From NCBI RefSeq assembly GCF_020905335.1, contig NZ_JAJJMN010000001.1, forward strand, positions 2,170,001-2,234,000: DNA of 64,000 nt, read 5' to 3'. Positions 1 to 7,646 of this stretch are shown here, in pieces; the stretch's first letter is position 1, and each line of letters begins with the position of its first letter. The notes beneath the pieces were generated by a model. It did no database searches. It saw only the letters and a program-made list of their open reading frames with translations, and had not been told where the DNA came from. This DNA comes from Flavobacterium lipolyticum (GTDB lineage Bacteria; Bacteroidota; Bacteroidia; Flavobacteriales; Flavobacteriaceae). The position numbers and the translations under genes are program-made.

Positions 1-799
1 CTTCAAAAGAGCTGCATTCAGAAAGAATATCCCCAAAAGGATCAATAATCATCGAACAGCCATTTTTCAGCTGATCGTCGTCCATTCCAATGGGGTTCGA
101 GAATACGGCATAAATAGCATTGTCATAGGCTCTTGCAGGAAGCCATTTCATCAGCCAGTCTCTGCCTTTCATTCCTTCAAATTCCAGTCGGAGAGAAGTA
201 GGATCAGATTCACGGTTTTCCCACAGCTGTGGAGCAACAAATCCGGCACCCGGTCGGGTAGAAGGAGTACACATCGTAACGTGAGGCATAAAAATAATTT
301 GGGCACCTAAAAGAGTGGTAGCGCGAACATTCTCAATAATATTGTTGTCGTAACAAATTAGAATACCGCATTTCCATCCTTTAATCTCAAAGATACAGTA
401 TTGGTCGCCCGGAGTAAGGTGTGGATTGATAAACGGATGAAGTTTTCGGTATTTGGCAACCAAACCATTTCCGTCTACACACACATAAGCTTTGAATAAG
501 TTATCGTCTTCGTCTTTCTCAAAGAGCCCCGCCAGAATCACGATATTATGGTTTCGCGCAATTTCGGTTAATTTTGAAATGCTTTCTCCACTCGGAATTA
601 ATTCTGCCAGGTTCAGCATTTGTTCTTTTGATAGATGTCGGGCAAAAGTATAGCCCGTTACAGAACACTCGTGAAAAGAGATAACATCGCAGCCCTGACT
701 TGCTGCCTGTTGTGAAAGTTTTTCAATTACGGATAAGTTATAACTTTTATCGCCACTTTTGTTCTCGAACTGAGCGGTGGCTATTTTTAAATTTTTCAT
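1..799 (-). CDS. Carbon-nitrogen hydrolase (nitrilase family), 3' end cut by window edge
   Basis: About 266 residues are visible from an ATG at 797-799 (MKNLKIATAQFENKSGDK); the C-terminus lies outside the window. The translation shows the Glu-Lys-Cys triad of the nitrilase superfamily: Glu in SFHECSVTGYTF, Lys in KYRKLHPF, and the nucleophilic Cys in GILICYDNN. Members hydrolyse amide or nitrile C-N bonds of small molecules in the cytoplasm; the substrate cannot be read from sequence. An AraC-type regulator gene lies 69 bp upstream on the same strand and may control it, which is inference. The family is certain, the specificity unknown. Confidence 0.88.
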   Translation of the reverse strand, partial: MKNLKIATAQFENKSGDKSYNLSVIEKLSQQAASQGCDVISFHECSVTGYTFARHLSKEQMLNLAELIPSGESISKLTEIARNHNIVILAGLFEKDEDDNLFKAYVCVDGNGLVAKYRKLHPFINPHLTPGDQYCIFEIKGWKCGILICYDNNIIENVRATTLLGAQIIFMPHVTMCTPSTRPGAGFVAPQLWENRESDPTSLRLEFEGMKGRDWLMKWLPARAYDNAIYAVFSNPIGMDDDQLKNGCSMIIDPFGDILSECSSFE

Positions 800-821
800 A
801 ATGCTTACTATTGATTGGCGG

Positions 822-829
822 CAAAGGTA
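822..829 (-). promoter_or_regulatory. Putative -7 box (TACCTTTG) of the nitrilase gene
   Basis: On the minus strand TACCTTTG matches the Bacteroidetes TAnnTTTG -7 consensus and lies 22 nt before the ATG. A TTG further upstream is spaced too widely (about 26 nt) to be a good -33 element, so this may be activator-dependent. Confidence 0.4.
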
Positions 830-868
830 GCATCGGTACTATTTTGAAAATTGTACAAAACCGACATT

Positions 869-1696
869 CTAAAGCAGAATTGGCGGAACAGTTTTGAGGA
901 GATTATTGGTTAATTTCCCGGTATTGTTTAAGTATTCTTTTGGTGTGATTCCGGTGTGTTTTTTGAATTCCTTTATCAGATGAGACTGATCCGAAAAACC
1001 GGCATTGTAGCTAATGTTGGTGAGATTTGTATCGACCGACTTATCTTTTAGCAGTTTTAAGAAATAATGCAGTTTGATAATATTTCCAAATTTCTTCGGA
1101 TTTAATCCGATGCACTCTTTGAACTTTCTTTCCAGATGACGTTCGGTATAACCTGTAAATTTAGCCAGTTGGTTTACATTAAAATTCCCTTTATGTGCGG
1201 TAATAAAACGAAGCGAACTTTCAATAATTAATTGGTAAGAAGCTGTTTTGTTGGAAATATAATTGTCGAAAAAATGATTGAGAAGTTCAACTTTCTTCAG
1301 GATCGTGTAATTTTCGCGTAGCTGCTCCTGAAGAATTAAACCGTCTCTGTTAAAAATAGTATCAATAGAGACAATAGAGTCGAGAAACTCATAAGCCGGA
1401 ATGCCCAACAATTGATGAATCCCGTTAGGCTGAAAAACAACAATTATAAGAGTGATTTCATGGTTGGAATAAATGTCTTTAAATCCCGTAAGTTGTCCAT
1501 ACAAAAAAGAATCCGGTAAGAAGCTCTGAACTTCCTGATTGTTTAGATCAGAGGTAAGATTGCCTTTTAAAGAAAACACCATACCGGTATTACCATCCGA
1601 AAACAGACGAAGCTTTTGTTCGGATACTTCTTTGGTATCTAAAAAAAGATAATGTTTAATGTAAGGTGATAATTCTACTGATGGTGAAATCTGCAT
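869..1696 (-). CDS. AraC family transcriptional regulator
   Basis: A 275 aa cytoplasmic DNA-binding protein. The C-terminal ~100 residues form the double helix-turn-helix of AraC/XylS proteins (FTGYTERHLERKFKECIG, then ISYNAGFSDQSHLIKEFKKH and TGITPKEY). The N-terminal ~150 residues resemble the ligand-binding half of Bacteroidetes AraC proteins of the DUF6597 type. It lies directly upstream of the nitrilase gene on the same strand, so local regulation of that gene is plausible. The inducer is unknown. The start is the ATG giving MQISPSVELSPYIKHYLF. Confidence 0.88.
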   Translation of the reverse strand: MQISPSVELSPYIKHYLFLDTKEVSEQKLRLFSDGNTGMVFSLKGNLTSDLNNQEVQSFLPDSFLYGQLTGFKDIYSNHEITLIIVVFQPNGIHQLLGIPAYEFLDSIVSIDTIFNRDGLILQEQLRENYTILKKVELLNHFFDNYISNKTASYQLIIESSLRFITAHKGNFNVNQLAKFTGYTERHLERKFKECIGLNPKKFGNIIKLHYFLKLLKDKSVDTNLTNISYNAGFSDQSHLIKEFKKHTGITPKEYLNNTGKLTNNLLKTVPPILL

Positions 1697-1828
1697 TATT
1701 TAAAAGATTATGGACTGCAGTCAATTGTTGTTACTTCTTCAAAACTCAATTGTATGAGATCATTTTTGATTTGTGAAGAATAACTTTTGATAAAATTAAG
1801 GATATTTTTTTAATTAAGATTTTAAATA

Positions 1829-2560
1829 TTAGTTCTGTAAAGCTACTCTCACCAGCGGTAAAATACGTTCAGTAAATAAAGTATAAGCTTTGGCCGAAGG
1901 ATGTAAGCCATCTGCGGCCACCAAATCAGGATTATCAAGGCCTTTGCGGGAAATATCGGTTATCGAAACAAAAACAATATTATTGAGTTTGCAGTAGCTT
2001 TCGGCAAAGGAATTGTATTGATTGATTTCGCTTGAAATTCTTTCGCCTTCTCCCTCCATTTGTATTTTGCCAAAAGGAGTATAAGCATAATCCGGAATAG
2101 AGATAACAATTACCCTTTCTTTATTGCCTTTTGCTAAAACAATTGCTTTTTCTACGAGTTCCGGAAATTCCTTCTCATAGATCGAAAAGCTTTTTCCCTG
2201 ATACTGATTGTTAACCCCGATAAGAAGTGTGACTAAATCATAATTAGGATCCGGATTTTGGGTGTTTATTGCCGAAATTAAATTGGTGGTAGTCCATCCG
2301 GTAGTCGCAATAATTTTTAAAGAAAAGCTGGCTTGCGGATAAATTGCGGTTAAACTCGATTTTAACTGTTCAGGAAATCTGCACGTTTCGCATACGCTTT
2401 GTCCGATGGTGTAGCTGTCTCCTAAAGCCAAATATTTTATGGAACCCAAAAGAGGTGTAATTGGAAAAGTAGATATTTCCGCAGTGTTTTCGTCAGAACT
2501 ACAGCTTAACAGGAATATAGAGAGGATAACAATAACTATTTGTTTGAAATGCAGTTTCAT
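1829..2560 (-). CDS. SGNH/GDSL hydrolase lipoprotein
   Basis: A 243 aa esterase/lipase-type protein. It has a lipoprotein signal ending in LLSC (Cys20), so it should be lipid-anchored in the envelope. Block I is ALGDSYTIG with nucleophile Ser49, block III is GVNNQ, and block V is DGLHPSAKAY carrying the catalytic Asp and His. SGNH proteins remove acyl or acetyl groups from lipids, sugars or esters; the substrate is not deducible. Neighbouring genes give no clear pathway link. The family call is secure. Confidence 0.9.
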   Translation of the reverse strand: MKLHFKQIVIVILSIFLLSCSSDENTAEISTFPITPLLGSIKYLALGDSYTIGQSVCETCRFPEQLKSSLTAIYPQASFSLKIIATTGWTTTNLISAINTQNPDPNYDLVTLLIGVNNQYQGKSFSIYEKEFPELVEKAIVLAKGNKERVIVISIPDYAYTPFGKIQMEGEGERISSEINQYNSFAESYCKLNNIVFVSITDISRKGLDNPDLVAADGLHPSAKAYTLFTERILPLVRVALQN

Positions 2561-2627
2561 AATTTTGACAAATTAATTTTCGGTTCATTTTAAACAAATA
2601 GTTACGTTAAATAACTTGTTTCGGTTT

Positions 2628-3410
2628 TTAAACCATTTCAGCCTTCATCAGAATTTCTTCTTCAATAGCATTCCAAAGTCCGATACGTTTTTCTAATGCC
2701 AAAATCGAAATTTCTTCCACTTCTTTCCATTTCTGAGCATCATCTTCACACAAATCAGTGATCATTTGCATTGCCATTGGTCCATGTTCATCGGCATCCA
2801 ATTCGATATGTCTTTCAAAGTAATATAAAAGTTTACTTAGATCCGTTTCAGGAAGATTCTTCTGGAAGTTTTTCAGGATTGCAGTAAACATACTCGGAAT
2901 CAAATCTTCTCTTCCGAAAGTAAATGCTGCCGCAATTTGATGAGGCTTTCCTTCTTCAATGACTCTAAAAGTAAAGTCCAGAAAAGCTTTTGTATCAGGA
3001 TGTAAGGAGCTTTGTTTTATGGCAACAAAAATATTATGCAAGGAGTTTACTTCGGCTAAAAAGTGGTTGATTCCGCTTGTATCGGCACCACAGTCTTCCA
3101 TGGCTTCAATATACATTTCGTAGTGACTTTGTCTTTTTCCATCAATACTTAAATCGGTTTCTTCTGCCAAAACGATTTCGTTGATTAAGTATCTTGTTTC
3201 AGGATTTTTTGTCGCGAACCAAGGAGTAGAAGTACAGGTAAGCTTAGATTGTAATGCTTTTAATAAGGACATAAAATCCCAAACAGCGAAAACATGAGTT
3301 TCTAAAAAACGATGTAAGTCATCGATATTTTGGATTTTATTGTATAATGAATGTTGTAGAAGTTGATCTTTTTGGGGTTGAATGCTATTGTTTATAGTTT
3401 CAATATTCAT
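2628..3410 (-). CDS. DUF3050 family protein (heme-oxygenase-like fold)
   Basis: A 260 aa soluble protein that I recognise as DUF3050 from its pattern: an N-terminal HRFLETHVFAVWDFMSLLKAL segment, ETRYLINEIVLAEETD, and FERHIELDADEHGPMA. Conserved Glu and His residues in these helices recall the heme-oxygenase-like/TenA metalloenzyme fold, where they bind a di-iron centre. No reaction has been assigned to the family that I can name with confidence. It follows the acyl-CoA dehydrogenase gene on the same strand, 87 bp downstream, so they may be co-transcribed. Confidence 0.75.
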   Translation of the reverse strand: MNIETINNSIQPQKDQLLQHSLYNKIQNIDDLHRFLETHVFAVWDFMSLLKALQSKLTCTSTPWFATKNPETRYLINEIVLAEETDLSIDGKRQSHYEMYIEAMEDCGADTSGINHFLAEVNSLHNIFVAIKQSSLHPDTKAFLDFTFRVIEEGKPHQIAAAFTFGREDLIPSMFTAILKNFQKNLPETDLSKLLYYFERHIELDADEHGPMAMQMITDLCEDDAQKWKEVEEISILALEKRIGLWNAIEEEILMKAEMV

Positions 3411-3497
3411 TTTCGAATTTTTTATGCAAATATAAAAAGCTTCCCGTTAAGAAGAAGCTTTTTGTATTGGTTTTGTATATATTTTAATAAATATTCA

Positions 3498-4676
3498 TTA
3501 TTTAAATGCTGGAATTCCAGTTACATCCATACCCGTTATTAGTAAATGAATGTCGTGAGTTCCTTCGTAAGTAATAACACTTTCGAGATTCATCATGTGG
3601 CGCATGATCGAGTATTCGCCTGTAATACCCATTCCGCCCAGCATTTGTCTGGCTTCGCGTGCGATATGTATGGCCATATCGACATTGTTGCGTTTTGCCA
3701 TTGAGATTTGTGTGGTTGTCGCTCTTCCTTCGTTGCGTAAAACACCCAGGCGCCAGGTTAATAACTGTGCTTTTGTGATTTCGGTAATCATTTCAGCTAG
3801 TTTTTTCTGTTGCAATTGCGTTCCTCCGATAGGTTTCCCAAATTGAATTCTTTCTTTAGAATAACGTAAAGCAGTATCGTAGCAATCCATTGCCGCTCCA
3901 ATAGCTCCCCAGGCAATTCCGTATCGTGCCGAATCTAAGCATCCAAGAGGTGCGCCAAGACCGGATTTGTTAGGTAATAAGTTTTCTTTAGGAACCTTTA
4001 CATTATCGAAGATTAATTCTCCGGTTGAAGAGGCGCGCAAAGACCATTTATTATGTGTCTCAGGAGTTGTAAAGCCTTCCATTCCGCGTTCAACGATTAG
4101 GCCGTGGATTCTTCCTTCTTCATTTTTTGCCCAAACAATTGCAATATCGGCAAAAGGAGCATTAGAAATCCACATTTTGGCACCATTTAAAAGATAATGA
4201 TCTCCCATATCTTTAAAATTAGTGATCATGCTTCCGGGGTCAGAACCGTGATCTGGTTCAGTCAAACCAAAGCATCCCATGAATTCTCCTGTAGCCAGTT
4301 TGGGTAAATATTTCATTCGTTGTTCTTCGTTTCCATATTTCCAGATAGGATACATTACTAAGGAAGACTGAACGGATGAAGTCGATCGAACACCGGAATC
4401 TCCGCGTTCTATCTCCTGCATAATTAAACCGTAAGAAATCTGATCCAGACCTGCGCCTCCGTATTCTACCGGAATATACGGTCCGAAACCACCGATTTCA
4501 CCGAGTCCTTTTATAATTTGTGTAGGGAATGCTGCTTTTTGAGCATATTCTTCTATAATTGGAGAAACTTCTCTCTTGACCCAGGCTCGTGCCGATTCGC
4601 GAACTAATTTGTGTTCGTCTGTCAATAAGTCATCTAAGTTATAGTAATCTGGTGCTTGAAATAGGTCTGGTTTCAT
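3498..4676 (-). CDS. Acyl-CoA dehydrogenase, glutaryl-CoA dehydrogenase type
   Basis: A 392 aa FAD flavoenzyme. Family signatures include GCFGLTEPDHGSDP, the Trp-containing KMWISNAPFADIAIVWAK stretch, GMLG-type QMLGGMGITGEYSI, and the catalytic base Glu near residue 371 in ITYEGTHDIH. The YEGTHDIH context and overall length fit glutaryl-CoA dehydrogenase, which oxidises and decarboxylates glutaryl-CoA to crotonyl-CoA in lysine and tryptophan breakdown. A more general short-chain acyl-CoA dehydrogenase remains possible. A TAGATTTG -7 box sits at 4696-4703 on the minus strand, 20 nt before the ATG. Confidence 0.85.
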   Translation of the reverse strand: MKPDLFQAPDYYNLDDLLTDEHKLVRESARAWVKREVSPIIEEYAQKAAFPTQIIKGLGEIGGFGPYIPVEYGGAGLDQISYGLIMQEIERGDSGVRSTSSVQSSLVMYPIWKYGNEEQRMKYLPKLATGEFMGCFGLTEPDHGSDPGSMITNFKDMGDHYLLNGAKMWISNAPFADIAIVWAKNEEGRIHGLIVERGMEGFTTPETHNKWSLRASSTGELIFDNVKVPKENLLPNKSGLGAPLGCLDSARYGIAWGAIGAAMDCYDTALRYSKERIQFGKPIGGTQLQQKKLAEMITEITKAQLLTWRLGVLRNEGRATTTQISMAKRNNVDMAIHIAREARQMLGGMGITGEYSIMRHMMNLESVITYEGTHDIHLLITGMDVTGIPAFK

Positions 4677-4813
4677 TTTTGATAGTTTTATAATACAAAT
4701 CTACGCAATAAAAATATAACAAAATACGGTTAAATTGTTATATTTCTATAAATGGTAAAGAAGGAAAATAGTATAAACACGAATTAATTTTAGTTTATTG
4801 TGAATTTATAAGC

Positions 4814-4821
4814 TATTTTTG
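4814..4821 (+). promoter_or_regulatory. Putative -7 box (TATTTTTG) of the TPR-AraC gene
   Basis: TATTTTTG matches TAnnTTTG and lies 20 nt before the ATG at 4842. No TTG lies at the ideal spacing upstream, so the assignment is tentative. Confidence 0.35.
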
Positions 4822-4841
4822 AGATTCAAAAAACGAATTGA

Positions 4842-6584
4842 ATGAGGCTGATCATCTCTTTTATATTCTTTTTTGTTGTAAACGTCGCTGTTTCTCAGGA
4901 GAAAAAGGTTTTTACGGAACAAGAGTACTTAATATTACAAGACAAAATTCGACTAACGGCAAATGCTAATGTTGACAGTTCGATCGTATATGCTAGTCAG
5001 CTGGCAAGATCTAATAATAATAAACATCTGGCTTTTGCAAATGCTGCATTGTCTTATTTGATTCAGTTAAAAGGAAATGCAGTAAAATCTAAGGAAAAGT
5101 ACCAGTTAGCCTTAAATTACTTAGATAAAATGCCGGATGATAAAGAAAAAACTCAACTTCGGTCTTATTTGTATAATTATGCCGGCTTATCAGAATGGAA
5201 AAGAGAGAATTACAGTGATGCAATCGAAAATTATCAACAAGGAATAAAACTCTCTATAAAGATTGGGGATATTATTCAAATTGTTAAGTTTAAGAGTAAT
5301 ATTGCGGCTATAAATGTTGCTGTAGGTAATTATAGATTAGCGATTAAGGATTTGCGGAGTCTCAATGATTTTGTGGATAAAAACCAGAGCGTTTATACCA
5401 AACAGCAGTACCTTAATAATAAGAGTAACATCAATCTTAGTTTGGCAGGATCATATGAAAGCTTTTATATGAAAGACCCTAAGAAGAAGGTTTTACTTGA
5501 CTCTGCGGAGTATTTTTATCAAAAAACGATCAGTTATTCTCAAAATTTTCCGGACAATAAAATTGTGGCGAAATTAAGTTTAGGGAATATTTACGGAGAG
5601 CTGAAAGAATACAAAAATGCCGAAAAAACGTATTACGACATCATCTTTCTGGCCAATCAAAATAATATGCAGGAAATCTTATGTACTACTAATTATAATT
5701 TAGGAGACTTGTATTATAATATCAAGAAGTATGATAAGGCATTAGTGTTTTTTAAAAAATCAGATTCTATTGGCGAGATAACAAAAACCAATCAGGTAGA
5801 TCATCTGAAGTCAAATTATTATCAGGCAAAGATTTATAACATACTAAAAGAGCCTGAACTGGCTTATAAACATTCAAAAAGTTACCTTGATAATTACGAA
5901 AAATTGGAATCAAAATTAAATGATGAGATTCTGGAAGTAAATTATAAACTTGGAGTAGGAGATTTGACCAGTGAGATGGTTACCATTCAGGAGAAGTATA
6001 AATACGACGTTTTTCTGAATAAAGCTCTAAAGGTCTTTTATGTTGTTTTATTTATAGGGATCGTATTCTTGCTGATAAAAAACATACGGGATAAAAATAA
6101 AGCACATAAAAAAATGAATGCTTTAATAGAAGAGTTTAAAGCTAATTTAGAGAAGAAAAACGAACCTGAACCAGAGATTGCTGCTCTGGAGTCTGAGGAG
6201 TTACAACTTAAGAAAGAGAATGTCAATTTAAGTATTGATGAGGCAAAAGAGAATAAAATAGTAGAAAAATTGCTGGCGTTAGAAAGTAAACAGGAATTTT
6301 TGCACGCTGATTTTACTTTGCCTTATGTGGCTAAGAAGATAAAAACAAATACGACTTATTTGTCTTATGTGGTTAACAAACGATTTGGTAAGTCTTTTGG
6401 AGAATATTCGAATGAGTTGAAAATTAATTATGTTATTAATGAAATGATTACGAATCATATGTATCGTAAATATTCAACTCAGGCGATAGCAGAAAGTGTA
6501 GGTTTCAAAAATGCAGTGTCATTTGCTAAATCATTTCGCAAAAGAACTGGAGTGTCTCCAGCTCAGTTTGCGAATAATATTTAA
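4842..6584 (+). CDS. Membrane TPR sensor with cytoplasmic AraC-type HTH
   Basis: A 580 aa one-component regulator. Residues 1-19 form a signal peptide or signal anchor (FIFFFVVNVAVSQ). Residues ~40-370 are tetratricopeptide repeats rich in Tyr and Asn, for example GDLYYNIKKYDKALVFFKKS. Residues ~396-414 form a membrane helix, followed by a charged coiled stretch (~415-470). The last ~100 residues are an AraC-type double HTH (VAKKIKTNTTYLSYVVNKRFG, then AIAESVGFKNAVSFAKSFRKR). This places the TPR domain in the periplasm, where TPRs can bind peptides, and the DNA-binding domain inside. The gene converges on five GG-leader peptide genes whose last stop is 19 bp away. A peptide receptor role is inference. 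Confidence 0.85.
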   Translation: MRLIISFIFFFVVNVAVSQEKKVFTEQEYLILQDKIRLTANANVDSSIVYASQLARSNNNKHLAFANAALSYLIQLKGNAVKSKEKYQLALNYLDKMPDDKEKTQLRSYLYNYAGLSEWKRENYSDAIENYQQGIKLSIKIGDIIQIVKFKSNIAAINVAVGNYRLAIKDLRSLNDFVDKNQSVYTKQQYLNNKSNINLSLAGSYESFYMKDPKKKVLLDSAEYFYQKTISYSQNFPDNKIVAKLSLGNIYGELKEYKNAEKTYYDIIFLANQNNMQEILCTTNYNLGDLYYNIKKYDKALVFFKKSDSIGEITKTNQVDHLKSNYYQAKIYNILKEPELAYKHSKSYLDNYEKLESKLNDEILEVNYKLGVGDLTSEMVTIQEKYKYDVFLNKALKVFYVVLFIGIVFLLIKNIRDKNKAHKKMNALIEEFKANLEKKNEPEPEIAALESEELQLKKENVNLSIDEAKENKIVEKLLALESKQEFLHADFTLPYVAKKIKTNTTYLSYVVNKRFGKSFGEYSNELKINYVINEMITNHMYRKYSTQAIAESVGFKNAVSFAKSFRKRTGVSPAQFANNI

Positions 6585-6603
6585 ATTTTTTTTTAGAGTT
6601 TTA

Positions 6604-6744
6604 TTAAGGAATTTCGTCAGTACTTCCTTTCCCATTCCCTCTGGAAGGGTCACCGTCATCATCACCTCCAAAAATTGTTTGTTGCTCTTTTCTTGATAAT
6701 TTTTCGTTTCCAAAATCTTCGAATTTTATTTTTTTAGTTTTCAT
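6604..6744 (-). CDS. GG-leader small peptide, fifth of five (RGNGKGS family)
   Basis: A 46 aa peptide starting MKTKKIKFEDFGNEKLSR and continuing KEQQTIFGG, then the core DDDGDPSRGNGKGSTDEIP. The leader shares the F-E-x-F...LS-x-KEQ-x-T-x-x-GG pattern of the four upstream paralogues, and the core shares DPSRGNGKGS. It contains no cysteine. Its ATG lies 2 nt beyond the stop of the preceding copy, which argues for translation coupling. A C39-type exporter further along would be expected to cut after GG. It is the most diverged copy in its C-terminal tail. Function unknown: signalling peptide or bacteriocin. Confidence 0.8.
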   Translation of the reverse strand: MKTKKIKFEDFGNEKLSRKEQQTIFGGDDDGDPSRGNGKGSTDEIP

Positions 6745-6746
6745 TG

Positions 6747-6884
6747 TTATAGGTTTATTAGTTGTGTAGATCCGTTGCCATTTCCTCTATTACTATCGTT
6801 GTCACCTCCACGAACCGCTTTTTGTTCTTTTTTTGAAAGTGTATTGCTTGTAAAATCTTCGAAATTTAATTTTTTATTTTCCAT
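6747..6884 (-). CDS. GG-leader small peptide, fourth of five (RGNGKGS family)
   Basis: A 45 aa peptide with leader MENKKLNFEDFTSNTLSK, then KEQKAVRGG, and core DNDSNRGNGNGSTQLINL. It is the copy in which the motif reads RGNGNGS in place of RGNGKGS and the preceding DPS is lost, so it marks which core positions tolerate change. The start is the only ATG in frame and follows the previous copy by 20 nt. Export by the C39-ABC transporter at 10123 is inferred from the double glycine. Confidence 0.8.
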   Translation of the reverse strand: MENKKLNFEDFTSNTLSKKEQKAVRGGDNDSNRGNGNGSTQLINL

Positions 6885-6904
6885 TTTTGGTAGATCTTTA
6901 GCAA

Positions 6905-7057
6905 TTAATTAGATCCCTTTCCATTTCCTCTGCTTGGATCACCAGTAATTGTATTGATAGGGGTATTAGGGTCATCACCTCCACGAACTGTTTTTTGTTC
7001 TTTTTTTGAAAGTGTATTGCTTTTGAAATTTTCGAAGTTTAATTTTTTATTTTTCAT
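6905..7057 (-). CDS. GG-leader small peptide, third of five (RGNGKGS family)
   Basis: A 50 aa peptide with leader MKNKKLNFENFKSNTLSK, KEQKTVRGG, and core DDPNTPINTITGDPSRGNGKGSN. It differs from the next copy upstream at only two residues (T/S and N/D in the variable core) and few bases, so the two look like a recent tandem duplication. The core is hydrophilic and rich in Gly, Asn, Asp and Pro, without cysteine, unlike the precursor at 9295. No modification enzyme that would act on such a core is encoded nearby. Confidence 0.85.
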   Translation of the reverse strand: MKNKKLNFENFKSNTLSKKEQKTVRGGDDPNTPINTITGDPSRGNGKGSN

Positions 7058-7076
7058 GATTTGATTTTTTTATTGA

Positions 7077-7229
7077 TTAATTAGATCCTTTTCCATTTCC
7101 TCTACTTGGATCACCAGTAATTGTATCGATAGGACTATTAGGATCGTCACCTCCACGAACCGTTTTTTGTTCTTTTTTTGAAAGTGTATTGCTTTTGAAA
7201 TTTTCGAAGTTTAATTTTTTATTTTTCAT
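7077..7229 (-). CDS. GG-leader small peptide, second of five (RGNGKGS family)
   Basis: A 50 aa peptide, near-identical to the copy at 6905-7057: leader MKNKKLNFENFKSNTLSK, KEQKTVRGG, and core DDPNSPIDTITGDPSRGNGKGSN. The 19 nt gaps before and after it also match the neighbouring copy. The few differences between the two are concentrated in the core ahead of the invariant DPSRGNGKGSN tail, so leader and tail appear to be under constraint. Confidence 0.85.
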   Translation of the reverse strand: MKNKKLNFENFKSNTLSKKEQKTVRGGDDPNSPIDTITGDPSRGNGKGSN

Positions 7230-7249
7230 GATTTGATTTTTTTAAATGA

Positions 7250-7387
7250 TTAATTAGATCCTTTTCCATTCCCTCTACTTGGGTCACCTGGAATAATAGA
7301 TTCGTCTCCTCCCTGAACAGTTTTTTGTTCTTTTTTTGACAGTTTTTCCGATTGAAAATCTTCGAATTTTTGTGCTCGATTTGCCAT
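7250..7387 (-). CDS. GG-leader small peptide, first of five (RGNGKGS family)
   Basis: A 45 aa peptide, promoter-proximal in the run: leader MANRAQKFEDFQSEKLSK, KEQKTVQGG, and core DESIIPGDPSRGNGKGSN. Its leader N-terminus is diverged, but the LSKKEQKTV-x-GG cleavage region and the DPSRGNGKGSN tail are kept. Such selective conservation at the processing site and tail supports a real coding gene. A -7 box lies 30 nt upstream of its ATG. Confidence 0.85.
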   Translation of the reverse strand: MANRAQKFEDFQSEKLSKKEQKTVQGGDESIIPGDPSRGNGKGSN

Positions 7388-7416
7388 GTTTATTTGTATT
7401 AGGATTATTGATATAT

Positions 7417-7424
7417 CAAAACTA
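7417..7424 (-). promoter_or_regulatory. Putative -7 box (TAGTTTTG) for the five-peptide operon
   Basis: On the minus strand TAGTTTTG fits TAnnTTTG and lies 30 nt before the first peptide ATG. No good -33 TTG is present, which would fit an activator-dependent promoter. The 259-bp region 7388-7646 is the divergent control region between the peptide run and the VKOR gene; it also holds AATCTTTG at 7607-7614, a weak -7 candidate for the plus strand. Confidence 0.45.
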
Positions 7425-7646
7425 TACAAAAAGGAAAACGCTTAATCGAGAATAGGGTTTTTGGGGTTTCGGACAAATCATTTTAAGAATAAAAGACTGA
7501 TAATCAGTTGATTGTGATTTTATTCAGACTGATATAATTTATAAATTGTATGTAGTATAATTAATAAAATGTGTACTACTAGCGTTTTTTTCTCAATAAA
7601 AACAACAATCTTTGCAGTGTAATTATGATTTTAAAGACTCGAAAAG

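Larger units (their letters stand above)
6905..7248. repeat. Tandem duplication of a 172-bp peptide-gene unit
   Basis: The blocks 6905-7076 and 7077-7248 are nearly identical, each comprising one 153-bp peptide gene plus the spacer before it (tcatgatttgattttttta type). This is a recent unequal-crossover duplication inside the five-gene run. Confidence 0.85.

Noticed and set aside
3595..4197. Plus-strand frames opposite the acyl-CoA dehydrogenase
   Set aside because: They are antisense shadows of a strongly conserved gene.
6531..6713. Minus-strand 60-codon frame overlapping the TPR-AraC 3' end
   Set aside because: It runs out of frame through the fifth peptide gene; the 46-codon frame 6604-6744 carries the conserved leader and core.
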